Below are positions 1 through 6,490 of a stretch of 11,311 nucleotides of DNA, in pieces. The DNA is from Gemmatimonadaceae bacterium. GTDB lineage: Bacteria > Gemmatimonadota > Gemmatimonadetes > Gemmatimonadales > Gemmatimonadaceae. The first letter of the stretch is position 1, and each line of letters opens with the position of its first letter. The notes under the pieces are model-generated. The model was not told the DNA's origin. It saw nothing but the letters and a program-made list of their open reading frames with translations, and did no database searches. Position numbers and translations under genes: made by a program. The stretch covers positions 1-11,311 of the forward strand of contig JACDHQ010000026.1 of NCBI GenBank assembly GCA_013820975.1. The letters run 5' to 3'.

Positions 1-2220
1 TCACGGTCGAGCGTCGGCAGCGTCACCACGCTCTCCAACCTGCTGCGTATGCTGTACTCACGCGCGGGCGACTATCCGAAGGGCGCGCCGATCATCTACG
101 CCGAGGGGTTCTCGCCCAACACGCCGGACGGTGCCTGCCCGCAGTGCCACGGACTGGGGCGCATCTACGAGGTGACCGAAGCCTCGATGGTACCCGACCC
201 CGCGCTGAGCATTCGCCAACGGGCGATCGCAGCATGGCCCCCGGCGTGGCATGGACAGAACCTGCGCGACATCTCGGTGACACTCGGTTTCGACATCGAT
301 GTTCCCTGGTCACGTCTGTCGAAGAAGGATCGCCACTGGCTGCTCTTCACCGACGAACAGCCGGTGGTGCCGGTGTACGCGGGATTCGAGGCCGACGAGG
401 TCACGCGCGCGATCCGGCGAAAGGAGGAGCCGAGCTACATGGGCACCTTCACCAGCGCGCAGCGATACGTGCTGCACACCTTCGCGTCCACGCAGAGCGC
501 GCTGATGAAGAAGCGCGTGTCGCAGTACATGGTGAGCGGCGAGTGCCCCACGTGCGACGGCCGGCGGCTCCGGCGCGCGGCGCTCGCGGTGACGTTCGCG
601 GGACTCGACATCACCGAGATGCAGCGCCTGCCGATGGCGCGCCTCGGCACGCTGCTCGGCACCACCGCCGATGGCAGCGCGCCGTACCTGAAGCGTCTCG
701 AGCACGACCACCCCGAGCAGGCCGAGGTGGCGCGGCGCATCGCCCAGGACCTGTGCGCACGGTTGGAGACCCTGATCGACCTCGGCCTCGGCTACCTCTC
801 GCTCGAGCGGAGCACGCCGACCCTCTCACCAGGTGAGTTGCAGCGGCTGCGGCTGGCGACCCAGGTGCGGTCGAACCTGTTCGGGGTCGTGTACGTGCTC
901 GACGAGCCGTCGGCAGGGCTGCATCCCGCCGACACCGAGTCCCTGCTCGATGCGCTGGATGGCTTGAAGGCCGCCGGAAACTCCCTGTTCGTGGTCGAGC
1001 ACGACCTCGACGTGATCGGCCGCGCCGACTGGATCGTGGATGTGGGGCCCGCCGCCGGCGAGCATGGCGGGCGGATTCTCTACAGCGGGCCGCCGGAGGG
1101 GCTCGCGGAAGTGACGGCGTCGCGCACGCGCGAATACCTGTTCGGCGACGCGCATCGAATCTCGCGGACGCCGCGCACGCCGAGCGGGTGGCTCGTGCTT
1201 GGCGGCGTCACGCGCAACAACCTCCACAAGCTCGATGCGCGCTTCCCGCTCGGGGTGTTCACCACCGTGACGGGAATGAGTGGATCGGGCAAGTCGAGCC
1301 TCGTGAGCCAGGCGCTGGTGGAGCTGGTGTCGGGGCACCTCGGGCACGAGGTCCCCGCCGAGGACGAGGAGGGCGAGGAGCTCGAGCGCCCGGGCGCGGG
1401 AATCATCGGCGGACGAATCGTCTCGGGCGTCGAGGGAATCCGCCGGCTGGTGCGCGTGGACCAGAAGCCGATCGGCCGCACTCCGCGATCGAACCTCGCG
1501 ACCTACACCGGCCTGTTCGATCACGTGCGCAAGCTCTTCGCCGCGACGAAACAGGCGAAGGCGCGGCGCTACGATGCGGGCCGCTTCTCCTTCAACGTCG
1601 CCAAGGGACGGTGCGAGAACTGTGCAGGCGAGGGATTCGTCTCGGTCGAGCTGCTCTTCCTGCCGAGTGTGTATGCGCCCTGTCCCGTCTGCCACGGCGC
1701 GCGCTACAACGCGAAGACGCTCGAGATCGAGTACAAGGGAAAGCACATCGCCGACGTGCTCGGGCTGACGGTGGATTCGGCGCACGAGTTCTTCGCCGAG
1801 GAGCCCGCCGTCGCCCGCGCGCTCGACGTCGTCCGCCAGGTGGGCCTCGGGTACCTGCGCCTTGGCCAGCCCGCCACTGAGCTCTCAGGCGGCGAGGCGC
1901 AGCGCATCAAGCTCGCGACCGAGCTGCAGCGCACGCAGCGCGGCGACACGCTGTACATCCTCGACGAGCCGACGACCGGACTACATCCCGCCGACGTCGA
2001 GAAGCTCGTCGCCCAGCTCGACGGGCTCGTGGAGTCGGGCAACACTGTGATCGTGGTGGAGCACGATATGCGTGTCGTGGCCGGTAGTGACTGGGTGATC
2101 GACATCGGGCCGGGCGCGGGGGACCAGGGCGGGCGGGTCGTGGCCGAGGGGCCGCCTGCGACCGTCGCCGCGTCGGCCGACAGCCGGACGGCACCGTATC
2201 TCCAGCGTGCCCTCGGCTGA
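1..2220 (+). CDS. uvrA: UvrA-like ABC ATPase lacking the UvrB-binding domain (5' truncated by window)
   Basis: The reading frame is open from base 1, with conserved UvrA residues SRSSVGSVTT before the first Met at 49, so the true start and the first Walker A lie outside the window. Seen in order: a CPQC zinc pair (codons 136 and 145), a CPTC pair (544 and 553), the first ABC signature in the variant form LSPGE (823-837), Walker B VLDEPSAGLHP (near 895-927), the second Walker A GMSGSGKSS (1273-1299), a complete zinc module CENC/CPVC (1612-1692), signature LSGGE (1882-1896) and Walker B ILDEPTTGLHP (near 1957-1989). Only about 14 residues separate LLYSRAG from FSPNTPDGACP. In E. coli UvrA roughly 150 residues lie there, including the UvrB-binding domain and the first CxxC of zinc module 1. 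This resembles UvrA2/DrrC-type paralogues, linked to DNA-damage or DNA-binding drug tolerance rather than core UvrABC repair. DNA-dependent ATPase activity is inferred. Confidence 0.95.
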   Translation, partial: SRSSVGSVTTLSNLLRMLYSRAGDYPKGAPIIYAEGFSPNTPDGACPQCHGLGRIYEVTEASMVPDPALSIRQRAIAAWPPAWHGQNLRDISVTLGFDIDVPWSRLSKKDRHWLLFTDEQPVVPVYAGFEADEVTRAIRRKEEPSYMGTFTSAQRYVLHTFASTQSALMKKRVSQYMVSGECPTCDGRRLRRAALAVTFAGLDITEMQRLPMARLGTLLGTTADGSAPYLKRLEHDHPEQAEVARRIAQDLCARLETLIDLGLGYLSLERSTPTLSPGELQRLRLATQVRSNLFGVVYVLDEPSAGLHPADTESLLDALDGLKAAGNSLFVVEHDLDVIGRADWIVDVGPAAGEHGGRILYSGPPEGLAEVTASRTREYLFGDAHRISRTPRTPSGWLVLGGVTRNNLHKLDARFPLGVFTTVTGMSGSGKSSLVSQALVELVSGHLGHEVPAEDEEGEELERPGAGIIGGRIVSGVEGIRRLVRVDQKPIGRTPRSNLATYTGLFDHVRKLFAATKQAKARRYDAGRFSFNVAKGRCENCAGEGFVSVELLFLPSVYAPCPVCHGARYNAKTLEIEYKGKHIADVLGLTVDSAHEFFAEEPAVARALDVVRQVGLGYLRLGQPATELSGGEAQRIKLATELQRTQRGDTLYILDEPTTGLHPADVEKLVAQLDGLVESGNTVIVVEHDMRVVAGSDWVIDIGPGAGDQGGRVVAEGPPATVAASADSRTAPYLQRALG

Positions 2221-2229
2221 ATTGCAGGA

Positions 2230-2302
2230 CTGGGGCGGCAGGACTCGAACCTGCAACTTCCTGATTAACAGTCAGGCGATCTGCCAATTGATCTACACCC
2301 CA
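2230..2302 (-). tRNA. tRNA-Asn (anticodon GUU)
   Basis: On the minus strand this 73-nt segment folds as a standard cloverleaf. The acceptor stem TGGGGTG pairs with CGCCCCA, including a U1-A72 pair and one G-U pair. The D-stem is GATC/GATC, the anticodon stem CCTGA/TCAGG with loop CTGTTAA (anticodon at 2267-2269), and the T-stem GCAGG/CCTGC with loop TTCGAGT. The discriminator is G73, as in bacterial tRNA-Asn. CCA is not encoded (TCC follows). The 3' end lies 9 bases from the stop codon of the converging uvrA-like gene. A terminator hairpin sits only 21 bases upstream of the 5' end, so a promoter placed normally would lie beyond the terminator; see the attenuator entries. Confidence 0.97.
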
Positions 2303-2323
2303 AGGGTACTCGCCTACCGTGAC

Positions 2324-2354
2324 AAAAAAACCCGCCGGACCTGAGGTCGGCGGG
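2324..2354 (-). terminator. Rho-independent terminator upstream of tRNA-Asn (attenuator 3:4)
   Basis: On the minus strand CCCGCCGACC pairs with GGTCCGGCGGG around the loop TCA (2331-2354; ten base pairs, one bulged C) and is followed at once by seven T residues (2330-2324). It faces the same way as tRNA-Asn and ends 21 bases before it. On the plus strand no T-tract follows, so it is not a terminator for the uvrA-like gene. Its 3' arm repeats segment 2 of the leader. Confidence 0.88.
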
Positions 2355-2396
2355 CGGGCAACGCTGGCACTGCGCGTCGCGAGCTAGCCGGACCTC
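2344..2396 (-). promoter_or_regulatory. Predicted antiterminator pairing 2:3
   Basis: Segment 2, GAGGTCCGGC (2387-2396), can pair with GCCGACCTC (segment 3, 2343-2351) by nine base pairs with one bulged C. This is the same pairing geometry, bulge included, that the terminator stem uses. Pairing 2:3 consumes the 5' arm of the terminator and is mutually exclusive with it. A ribosome held at Asn codons 11, 12 or 14 would open segment 1 and leave segment 2 free to do this. A ribosome at the UAG (2384-2386) would cover segment 2 and allow the terminator to form. Confidence 0.6.
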
Positions 2397-2452
2397 CTGA
2401 GGGAGTTCCGATTGCGATTGTTCGCGAGCTCGTTCCGGTGCAGGGCGATCAT
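2384..2452 (-). CDS. Asn-rich 22-residue leader peptide for tRNA-Asn attenuation (candidate)
   Basis: ATG at 2452 to TAG at 2384-2386 on the minus strand encodes 22 residues. Asn stands at positions 7, 11, 12, 14 and 16, with the dense stretch ANNRNRNS at 10-17. An in-frame TAG lies 12 bases upstream of the ATG, so the ORF cannot extend. No Shine-Dalgarno precedes the ATG, which fits initiation on a leaderless message. The Asn codons lie just before and within the first arm of the leader hairpin (2402-2410), and the stop codon directly follows the second arm. That is where stalled and terminating ribosomes would need to be in a trp-like attenuator. The downstream gene is tRNA-Asn, matching the control codons. 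The peptide itself probably has no function. Chance occurrence cannot be excluded from one sequence, but the coincidence of codon identity, placement and competing hairpins is strong. Confidence 0.7.
   Translation of the reverse strand: MIALHRNELANNRNRNSLRRSG
2389..2410 (-). promoter_or_regulatory. Attenuator hairpin 1:2 (leader hairpin)
   Basis: On the minus strand CGGAACTCC (segment 1, 2402-2410) pairs with GGAGGTCCG (segment 2, 2389-2397) around the loop CTCA, with one A-C mismatch. Segment 1 holds the last Asn codon of the leader ORF. Segment 2 contains AGGTCCGGC (2387-2395), which is also the 3' arm of the terminator. With no ribosome present this hairpin would sequester segment 2 and so favour termination. 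Confidence 0.65.
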
Positions 2453-2458
2453 GGCTTC

Positions 2459-2487
2459 ACACTATGGCGCGCGCGACGCCGAGTCAA
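2459..2487 (-). promoter_or_regulatory. Candidate promoter for the leader/tRNA-Asn transcript
   Basis: The minus strand reads TTGACT (2482-2487, five of six to the -35 consensus), a 17-base spacer, then TAGTGT (2459-2464, a weak TANNNT -10 box). Six bases later is the ATG of the Asn-rich leader ORF at 2452. The predicted start of transcription falls on or next to that ATG, giving a leaderless message. The next 160 bases toward the tRNA hold no better promoter, and the 21 bases between terminator and tRNA are too few for one. The -10 is poor and an alternative CATAGT would need a 15-base spacer. Confidence 0.5.
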
Positions 2488-2493
2488 TAGCAT
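2488..2493 (+). promoter_or_regulatory. Weak -10-like element for the M28 peptidase gene
   Basis: TAGCAT ends 8 bases before the ATG at 2502. No Shine-Dalgarno is visible before that ATG, so a near-leaderless transcript is possible. TTCACA at 2456-2461 resembles a -35 box but is spaced too far away (26 bases). This is weak evidence and overlaps the divergent promoter of the tRNA leader. Confidence 0.25.
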
Positions 2494-2501
2494 AGCGCGC
2501 C

Positions 2502-4631
2502 ATGACCCTTCCTCCCGCTGCACTCCGCGCCCTCCAGGGGCTCGCGCTGGCCATCGTCGCCGCCCTGCTCGTCGTCCGGGCGTCCACGCCGCCATCCGCG
2601 GTGCCCGCAACCGCCCCCGCGACCGAGTTCTCCGCCGAGCGCGCGATGGTCCACGTGCGCGCCATGGCAGAGCGCCCGCATCCCACCGGCAGCGCCGACA
2701 TCGAGCGGGTGCGCGCGTACCTGGTCTCCGAGCTGCGCGCACTCGGCGTGGCGCCGACGATCCAGGACGCCACCGGCGTCGGGACGCGTTACCGGCTCGC
2801 CGGCCGCGTGCAGAACATCGTCGCGCGCATCCCGGGGACGCGTAACGATGGACGGGCGGTGCTGCTGGTGTCGCATTACGATTCGCAGGGCGCATCTCCC
2901 GGCGCCGGTGACGCCGCCAGTGCGACCGGTGCGCTGCTGGAGACGGTACGTGCGCTCCTCGCCGGCCCGCCGCTGCAGCACGACGTCATCCTGCTCATCA
3001 CGGACGCCGAGGAGGCAGGGCTGCTCGGCGCCGCGGCGTTCGCGCGCGAGCACCCGTGGGCGGCCAGTGTCGAGATGATCCTCAACTTCGAGGCTCGCGG
3101 CACCGAGGGGCGCGCGTTCATGTTCGAGACGGGCGCCGGGAACCTCGACGCGGCGCGCGTGCTCCGGGGGGTGCCGGACGTCTCGGCGACGTCGTTGATG
3201 GTGATGGTGTACCGCATCCTTCCCAACGACACCGACCTCTCCGAGCTGATCGTGCTGGGGAAGCCGGCGATGAACTTCGCATTCATCGACGGGGTGGAGC
3301 GCTATCACACCGCCCACGACGACGTCGGGCATCTCGACGTACGGAGCGTGCAGCATCATGGGGCGCAGGCAGTGGCGCTGGCGCGGTCGTTCGCGAACGA
3401 CGACCTCCCCCGCCCCGCCACCGGTGACGCCGTGTTCTTCGACCTGCCGTTCCTCGGACTCGTCGTGTATCCCGAGGGATTCGCATTCCCCCTCGCACTG
3501 CTGGCCGTGGCGCTGGTCGTGGCGGTGGTGCTCGACCTGCGGCGGCGTGATCGCCGCTGGCAGCGCGGACTGGTCGCCGGGGCAGCGGGAACGATCGGAT
3601 CCGTCGTGGGTGCGATCGTCGTGGGAGCCACCCTGTCGCGCCTGATCGACTGGATGCACGCGGCCACCGGGTGGGGAGGCGCGCCGGAATGGCGCGGTAT
3701 CTACTCGGCGGCAATCATCGCCGCGGCGTTCGCCGTCGCCAGCGCCGCATGGGCGCTCGTGCGACGCTACGCCCCCGCATCGTCAGCACAGGCCGGCGCG
3801 CTCGCCGTGTGGGCGGTGCTCGCCGTGGTCGTGACGACGGTGGCCACCGGCGCCAGCTACGTGCTCGTGTGGCCTCTGGTTGCGGTCTCGATCGCGATGC
3901 TCGCCGTTCCCCGGATCCGCAGCGACGCCGGCCGGGCCATCACGGTGCTGGTGGCGACGACGGCCGTGCTGGTGATGCTGGTGCCGCTCATCTACCTGCT
4001 CGGGGTCGCGCTCGGGACGGCGATGGCCGGGGCGGCGGCGGCGGCACTCCTGACGGCACTGGGGACGTGGCTCGTCGCATGGCAGCTCGAAGCGGTGGCG
4101 GCGCCCCGCTTGCGCATGGCACCGGTGGCCGCCGGTGCGCTCGCCCTGCTGCTGCTGCTCGCCGGCGCGGTCACCGTTCGTCCGAGCGATGCCTATCCGA
4201 CCCGGGCGAACCTCGTGGCCCAGCGCGAGGCGGGCGACGGCGACGCGCGCTTCACCGCGACGCTCGTCGCCGATACGATTGCGGATGCGCACCGCCACGT
4301 GACCATCCGTGTCTGGGCTCCCCGGCACACGCTGGCGGTGCGCATGCGCTCCTCGGCAGCGATCGCCGGTGTCGCCATCGACGGGCGCGTCGTGGACACC
4401 ACGCGCTACCGGCGTCCTGCGACCGGCTGGGACCTGAGCTACATCGCCCCACCCGAAGCGGGGTTCGAGCTGACGGTCGCGGTGCCGCAGGGCGACTCGC
4501 TTCCCCTCGAGCTGATAGCTCGCAGCGCGGGGGTCGCGGACACGACGGCCGGCGGCGGACGGCGCGGCCGCCATGCCGTGCCGTCCTACCTCGGCGATGC
4601 GACGCTCGTGCGCCGCCGGCTGACCTTCTAG
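2502..4631 (+). CDS. M28-family zinc metallopeptidase with C-terminal multi-spanning membrane domain
   Basis: The 709-residue protein starts at ATG 2502, with an in-frame TAG nine bases upstream. Residues 11-27 form an N-terminal membrane anchor. Residues about 45-300 form an M28 peptidase domain with the expected metal ligands and base: H125 and D127 in SHYDS, D137 in GAGDAAS, E170 and E171 in TDAEEAG, E197 in NFEARG and H269 in YHTAHDD. Glu in place of the usual Asp at 197 also occurs in ERMP1-like members, as I recall the family. Eight further hydrophobic helices follow (about 326-345, 356-377, 399-420, 431-449, 451-469, 479-505, 506-527, 539-559), then a soluble tail of about 150 residues. 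The likely role is an aminopeptidase or amidohydrolase at the membrane with its active site outside the cytoplasm; the substrate is unknown. The gene converges with the TPR gene and overlaps its stop. Confidence 0.93.
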   Translation: MTLPPAALRALQGLALAIVAALLVVRASTPPSAVPATAPATEFSAERAMVHVRAMAERPHPTGSADIERVRAYLVSELRALGVAPTIQDATGVGTRYRLAGRVQNIVARIPGTRNDGRAVLLVSHYDSQGASPGAGDAASATGALLETVRALLAGPPLQHDVILLITDAEEAGLLGAAAFAREHPWAASVEMILNFEARGTEGRAFMFETGAGNLDAARVLRGVPDVSATSLMVMVYRILPNDTDLSELIVLGKPAMNFAFIDGVERYHTAHDDVGHLDVRSVQHHGAQAVALARSFANDDLPRPATGDAVFFDLPFLGLVVYPEGFAFPLALLAVALVVAVVLDLRRRDRRWQRGLVAGAAGTIGSVVGAIVVGATLSRLIDWMHAATGWGGAPEWRGIYSAAIIAAAFAVASAAWALVRRYAPASSAQAGALAVWAVLAVVVTTVATGASYVLVWPLVAVSIAMLAVPRIRSDAGRAITVLVATTAVLVMLVPLIYLLGVALGTAMAGAAAAALLTALGTWLVAWQLEAVAAPRLRMAPVAAGALALLLLLAGAVTVRPSDAYPTRANLVAQREAGDGDARFTATLVADTIADAHRHVTIRVWAPRHTLAVRMRSSAAIAGVAIDGRVVDTTRYRRPATGWDLSYIAPPEAGFELTVAVPQGDSLPLELIARSAGVADTTAGGGRRGRHAVPSYLGDATLVRRRLTF

Positions 4632-6253
4632 CCGCGCGCCGCGCCGCGGGCGAAGGCGACCGCTGCGGCGGCCGCCGGATGCGTTGACTCCGGGTGCACG
4701 AGCGCCGAGATGGCCTTGTAGTGACGGGCCGCAGCATCGCGGTCCCCAGCAGCGAGCGCCGCCCGAGCCGCGCCATGCAGCGTGCGGAGGCGGTTGGGCT
4801 CCTTCGTCATGACCGCCTCGTACTGTGCCAGTGCCTGCGCATGCTGCCCGTGCAGGGCCAGGATGTCGGCATAGAGCTCCCGCGCGGGGATGAGCGGGCC
4901 GGGCGTCACCGGATGCTTCTCCATCTCGTCCTCCGCCTCAGCCGCGCCTGCGGCGAGGCGGAGCGCGTCGGCGTGGCGTCCCTCGAGGTGCGCGATCCAC
5001 GCCGATACCGCGCGGTGCTGTGCGCCGACGGTGTGGGCCCAGTATGCATCGCCCGCTGCTGCGAGGCGCGCCACCGTCGAGTCGAGCACTGCGTTCGCCG
5101 TTTGTGCGCCCGCGAGGTCGCCTGCACGTGCAGCGCCGAGGGCGCGGGTGAAGTGGGAGATCGCGGCGATCGACGGCGGATCATCGGGCGCCGGGAGCGA
5201 CATCGCCGCCTCCCAGTCGTCGAGCTCCAGCGCCAGCCGTGCCCGCATCGCCCGACCGTTGTAGCTCCCCAGCGTGCCGGCGAGGTAATCCTGCTCATCG
5301 GTCGCCCCCAGCTCCTCGACCACAGCGCGCGCTGCGTCCTCGCGCCCCTGCTGCAGGTACGCGTACACCAGGTAGTCCATCGGATGCGCCTTCGCACCGC
5401 GGATCGGCTCCGCATCGGCCGAGCGCCGGTTGGTGGCGATCGACTCGTCCCAGTAGCCGAGGCGCGTGAAGGTGTGCGAGGGCATGTGCAGCGCGTGCGG
5501 GGCGTCGGGTGCGATCGCCGCGTACTGGCGCGCCGCATCGAGGGCGTGGTGCGCGAGCGACGGCGCGTCGAACGCGTGGATGAGGTAGTGGGCGAGCCCG
5601 GGGTGCTGCGGCATCCGTGCGTAGAGCGCCGTCAGCACCTGGGCAGCCGCGTGCTGGCGCGCGTAGGTGCGGTCGGTCGGCGGCGCGTTCGCGACGATCG
5701 CGAGGGCGTGGAAGATCTTCGCCTCGTCGTCGTCCGGGTAGGCAGCGACGATCGCCTGCAGCGCATCCTCATAGGCGAGCATCCGCTGGCGGACGGGGAC
5801 GGTGGCGTGGTCGCGCACCAGCGTGGACACGGCGGCGATGTAGGCGCTGTCGCGTGCGTCGCGCGCGCCGATGCTCACAGCTCGGGCGGCGGCCGCCGCG
5901 GCACGTGCCTGCGCCTCAGGCCCGCTCCCGGCGAGCGGGTTGCCGAAATGCGTGAGTGCGATGCCCCACCAGGCGATGCCGCAGCCCGGGTCGGCGGCGG
6001 CCACCGCCTCGAGCGCACGGCGCGCCTCGGGAAACCAGAACGAGTGGAGCATCGCGACGGCGGTGTGCATGCGAACCTGAGCCGTTGCGTTGCAGGCGAC
6101 TGGGAAGTGCGCGCTTCCCACAGCCGGCGCGCCGTGCTGGTGCTCCTGGCTGCGCGCCGCGGCCGGCGCGAACACCAGTGCGAGTGCCGCGATGCACGCG
6201 ATGCGCGCGATGCGCGCGATGCGCGCGGTGCGGGGTGACGGATTGCAGCGCAT
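4628..6253 (-). CDS. Secreted tetratricopeptide-repeat protein
   Basis: Counting from ATG 6253 the product has 541 residues. The frame extends to an ATG at 6295, but that start has no ribosome site and would put 14 polar residues before the signal peptide. ATG 6253 has GGGGG four bases upstream and gives a typical export signal: basic n-region, hydrophobic stretch about 19-30, Ala-rich cleavage zone near AAARSQ (31-36). The mature protein begins with a short His-rich stretch, then helical TPR-like pairs, for example WFPEARRALEAVAAADP (73-89). Conserved blocks of this TPR family are HPGLAHYLIHAFD (217-229) and HALHMPSHTFTRLGYWDESI (253-272), with a further repeat near the C terminus. The role is unknown; TPR arrays usually bind proteins, and location would be periplasmic. 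Its stop TAG (4628-4630) lies inside the stop of the convergent M28 gene. Confidence 0.88.
   Translation of the reverse strand: MRCNPSPRTARIARIARIACIAALALVFAPAAARSQEHQHGAPAVGSAHFPVACNATAQVRMHTAVAMLHSFWFPEARRALEAVAAADPGCGIAWWGIALTHFGNPLAGSGPEAQARAAAAAARAVSIGARDARDSAYIAAVSTLVRDHATVPVRQRMLAYEDALQAIVAAYPDDDEAKIFHALAIVANAPPTDRTYARQHAAAQVLTALYARMPQHPGLAHYLIHAFDAPSLAHHALDAARQYAAIAPDAPHALHMPSHTFTRLGYWDESIATNRRSADAEPIRGAKAHPMDYLVYAYLQQGREDAARAVVEELGATDEQDYLAGTLGSYNGRAMRARLALELDDWEAAMSLPAPDDPPSIAAISHFTRALGAARAGDLAGAQTANAVLDSTVARLAAAGDAYWAHTVGAQHRAVSAWIAHLEGRHADALRLAAGAAEAEDEMEKHPVTPGPLIPARELYADILALHGQHAQALAQYEAVMTKEPNRLRTLHGAARAALAAGDRDAAARHYKAISALVHPESTHPAAAAAVAFARGAARG
6189..6233. repeat. Five tandem 9-bp units inside the TPR signal peptide
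   Basis: The plus strand has GCGATGCAC, three exact copies of GCGATGCGC, then GCGGTGCGG, all in register. On the minus strand the units encode repeated Ala-Arg-Ile (one copy Ala-Cys-Ile) in the n-region and start of the hydrophobic core of the TPR protein signal peptide. The unit is a multiple of three, so copy-number changes keep the frame and would only alter signal-peptide length and charge. Confidence 0.85.
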
Positions 6254-6347
6254 GGAACCCCCGGGAGCAGCAGTTGGCGATCGAAATGACACCATTAGGT
6301 AAACGCCCGCATGCCGTCGGGGCTAGGGGGGAGGACGGTATCTGCAT

Positions 6348-6367
6348 GGGGGCGGGGGGTGGGCGGG
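6348..6367 (+). other. G-quadruplex-forming motif
   Basis: The plus strand has four G-runs of 5, 6, 3 and 3 joined by single-base loops C, T and C, a textbook tight parallel quadruplex pattern. Two more runs lie just upstream (GGGG 6319-6322 and GGGGGG 6326-6331). It sits about 95 bp before the TPR start and 170 bp before the TonB receptor start. It is on the non-template strand for the receptor and the template strand for the TPR gene. Confidence 0.7.
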
Positions 6368-6490
6368 CACCCGATGGCGACCGCACCTGGACCGCCGTGC
6401 TCGTTCATGGCGCGCTACGAATCCTTACAACCATCGGCCGCTGATTCCGAAACCAGGACGCGCACGGGCCGTAATCGGGTAAAGCGCCAC

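Noticed and set aside
826..1785. 319-codon minus-strand ORF opposite the uvrA-like gene
   Set aside because: Antisense shadow of conserved ABC motifs with no domain of its own.
1907..2287. Minus-strand ORF whose product begins MADRLTVNQEVAGSSPA
   Set aside because: Its N terminus is the translation of the tRNA-Asn gene, a well-known annotation artefact, and the rest is antisense to the uvrA-like gene.
2392..2398. Perfect Shine-Dalgarno AGGAGGT on the minus strand
   Set aside because: No start codon lies within about 12 bases downstream. The bases are explained as leader codons and segment 2 of the attenuator.
2324..2452. T-box riboswitch or 4.5S/6S-type RNA as the explanation of the tRNA leader
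   Set aside because: I see no T-box consensus, specifier loop, or SRP/6S signature. The leader is short and contains an Asn-rich ORF, which fits ribosome-mediated attenuation better.
2484..3659. 391-codon minus-strand ORF opposite the M28 gene
   Set aside because: It lies wholly antisense to a catalytic domain with all metal ligands intact, and its own product shows no recognisable motif.
4694..6238. 514-codon plus-strand ORF opposite the TPR gene
   Set aside because: It is a GC-rich shadow frame: composition is Arg/Gly/Ala-rich without domains, while the minus frame has a signal peptide and conserved TPR-family blocks.
6254..6295. Longer TPR start at ATG 6295
   Set aside because: It has no ribosome site and would put 14 polar residues before a normal signal peptide; ATG 6253 fits better.
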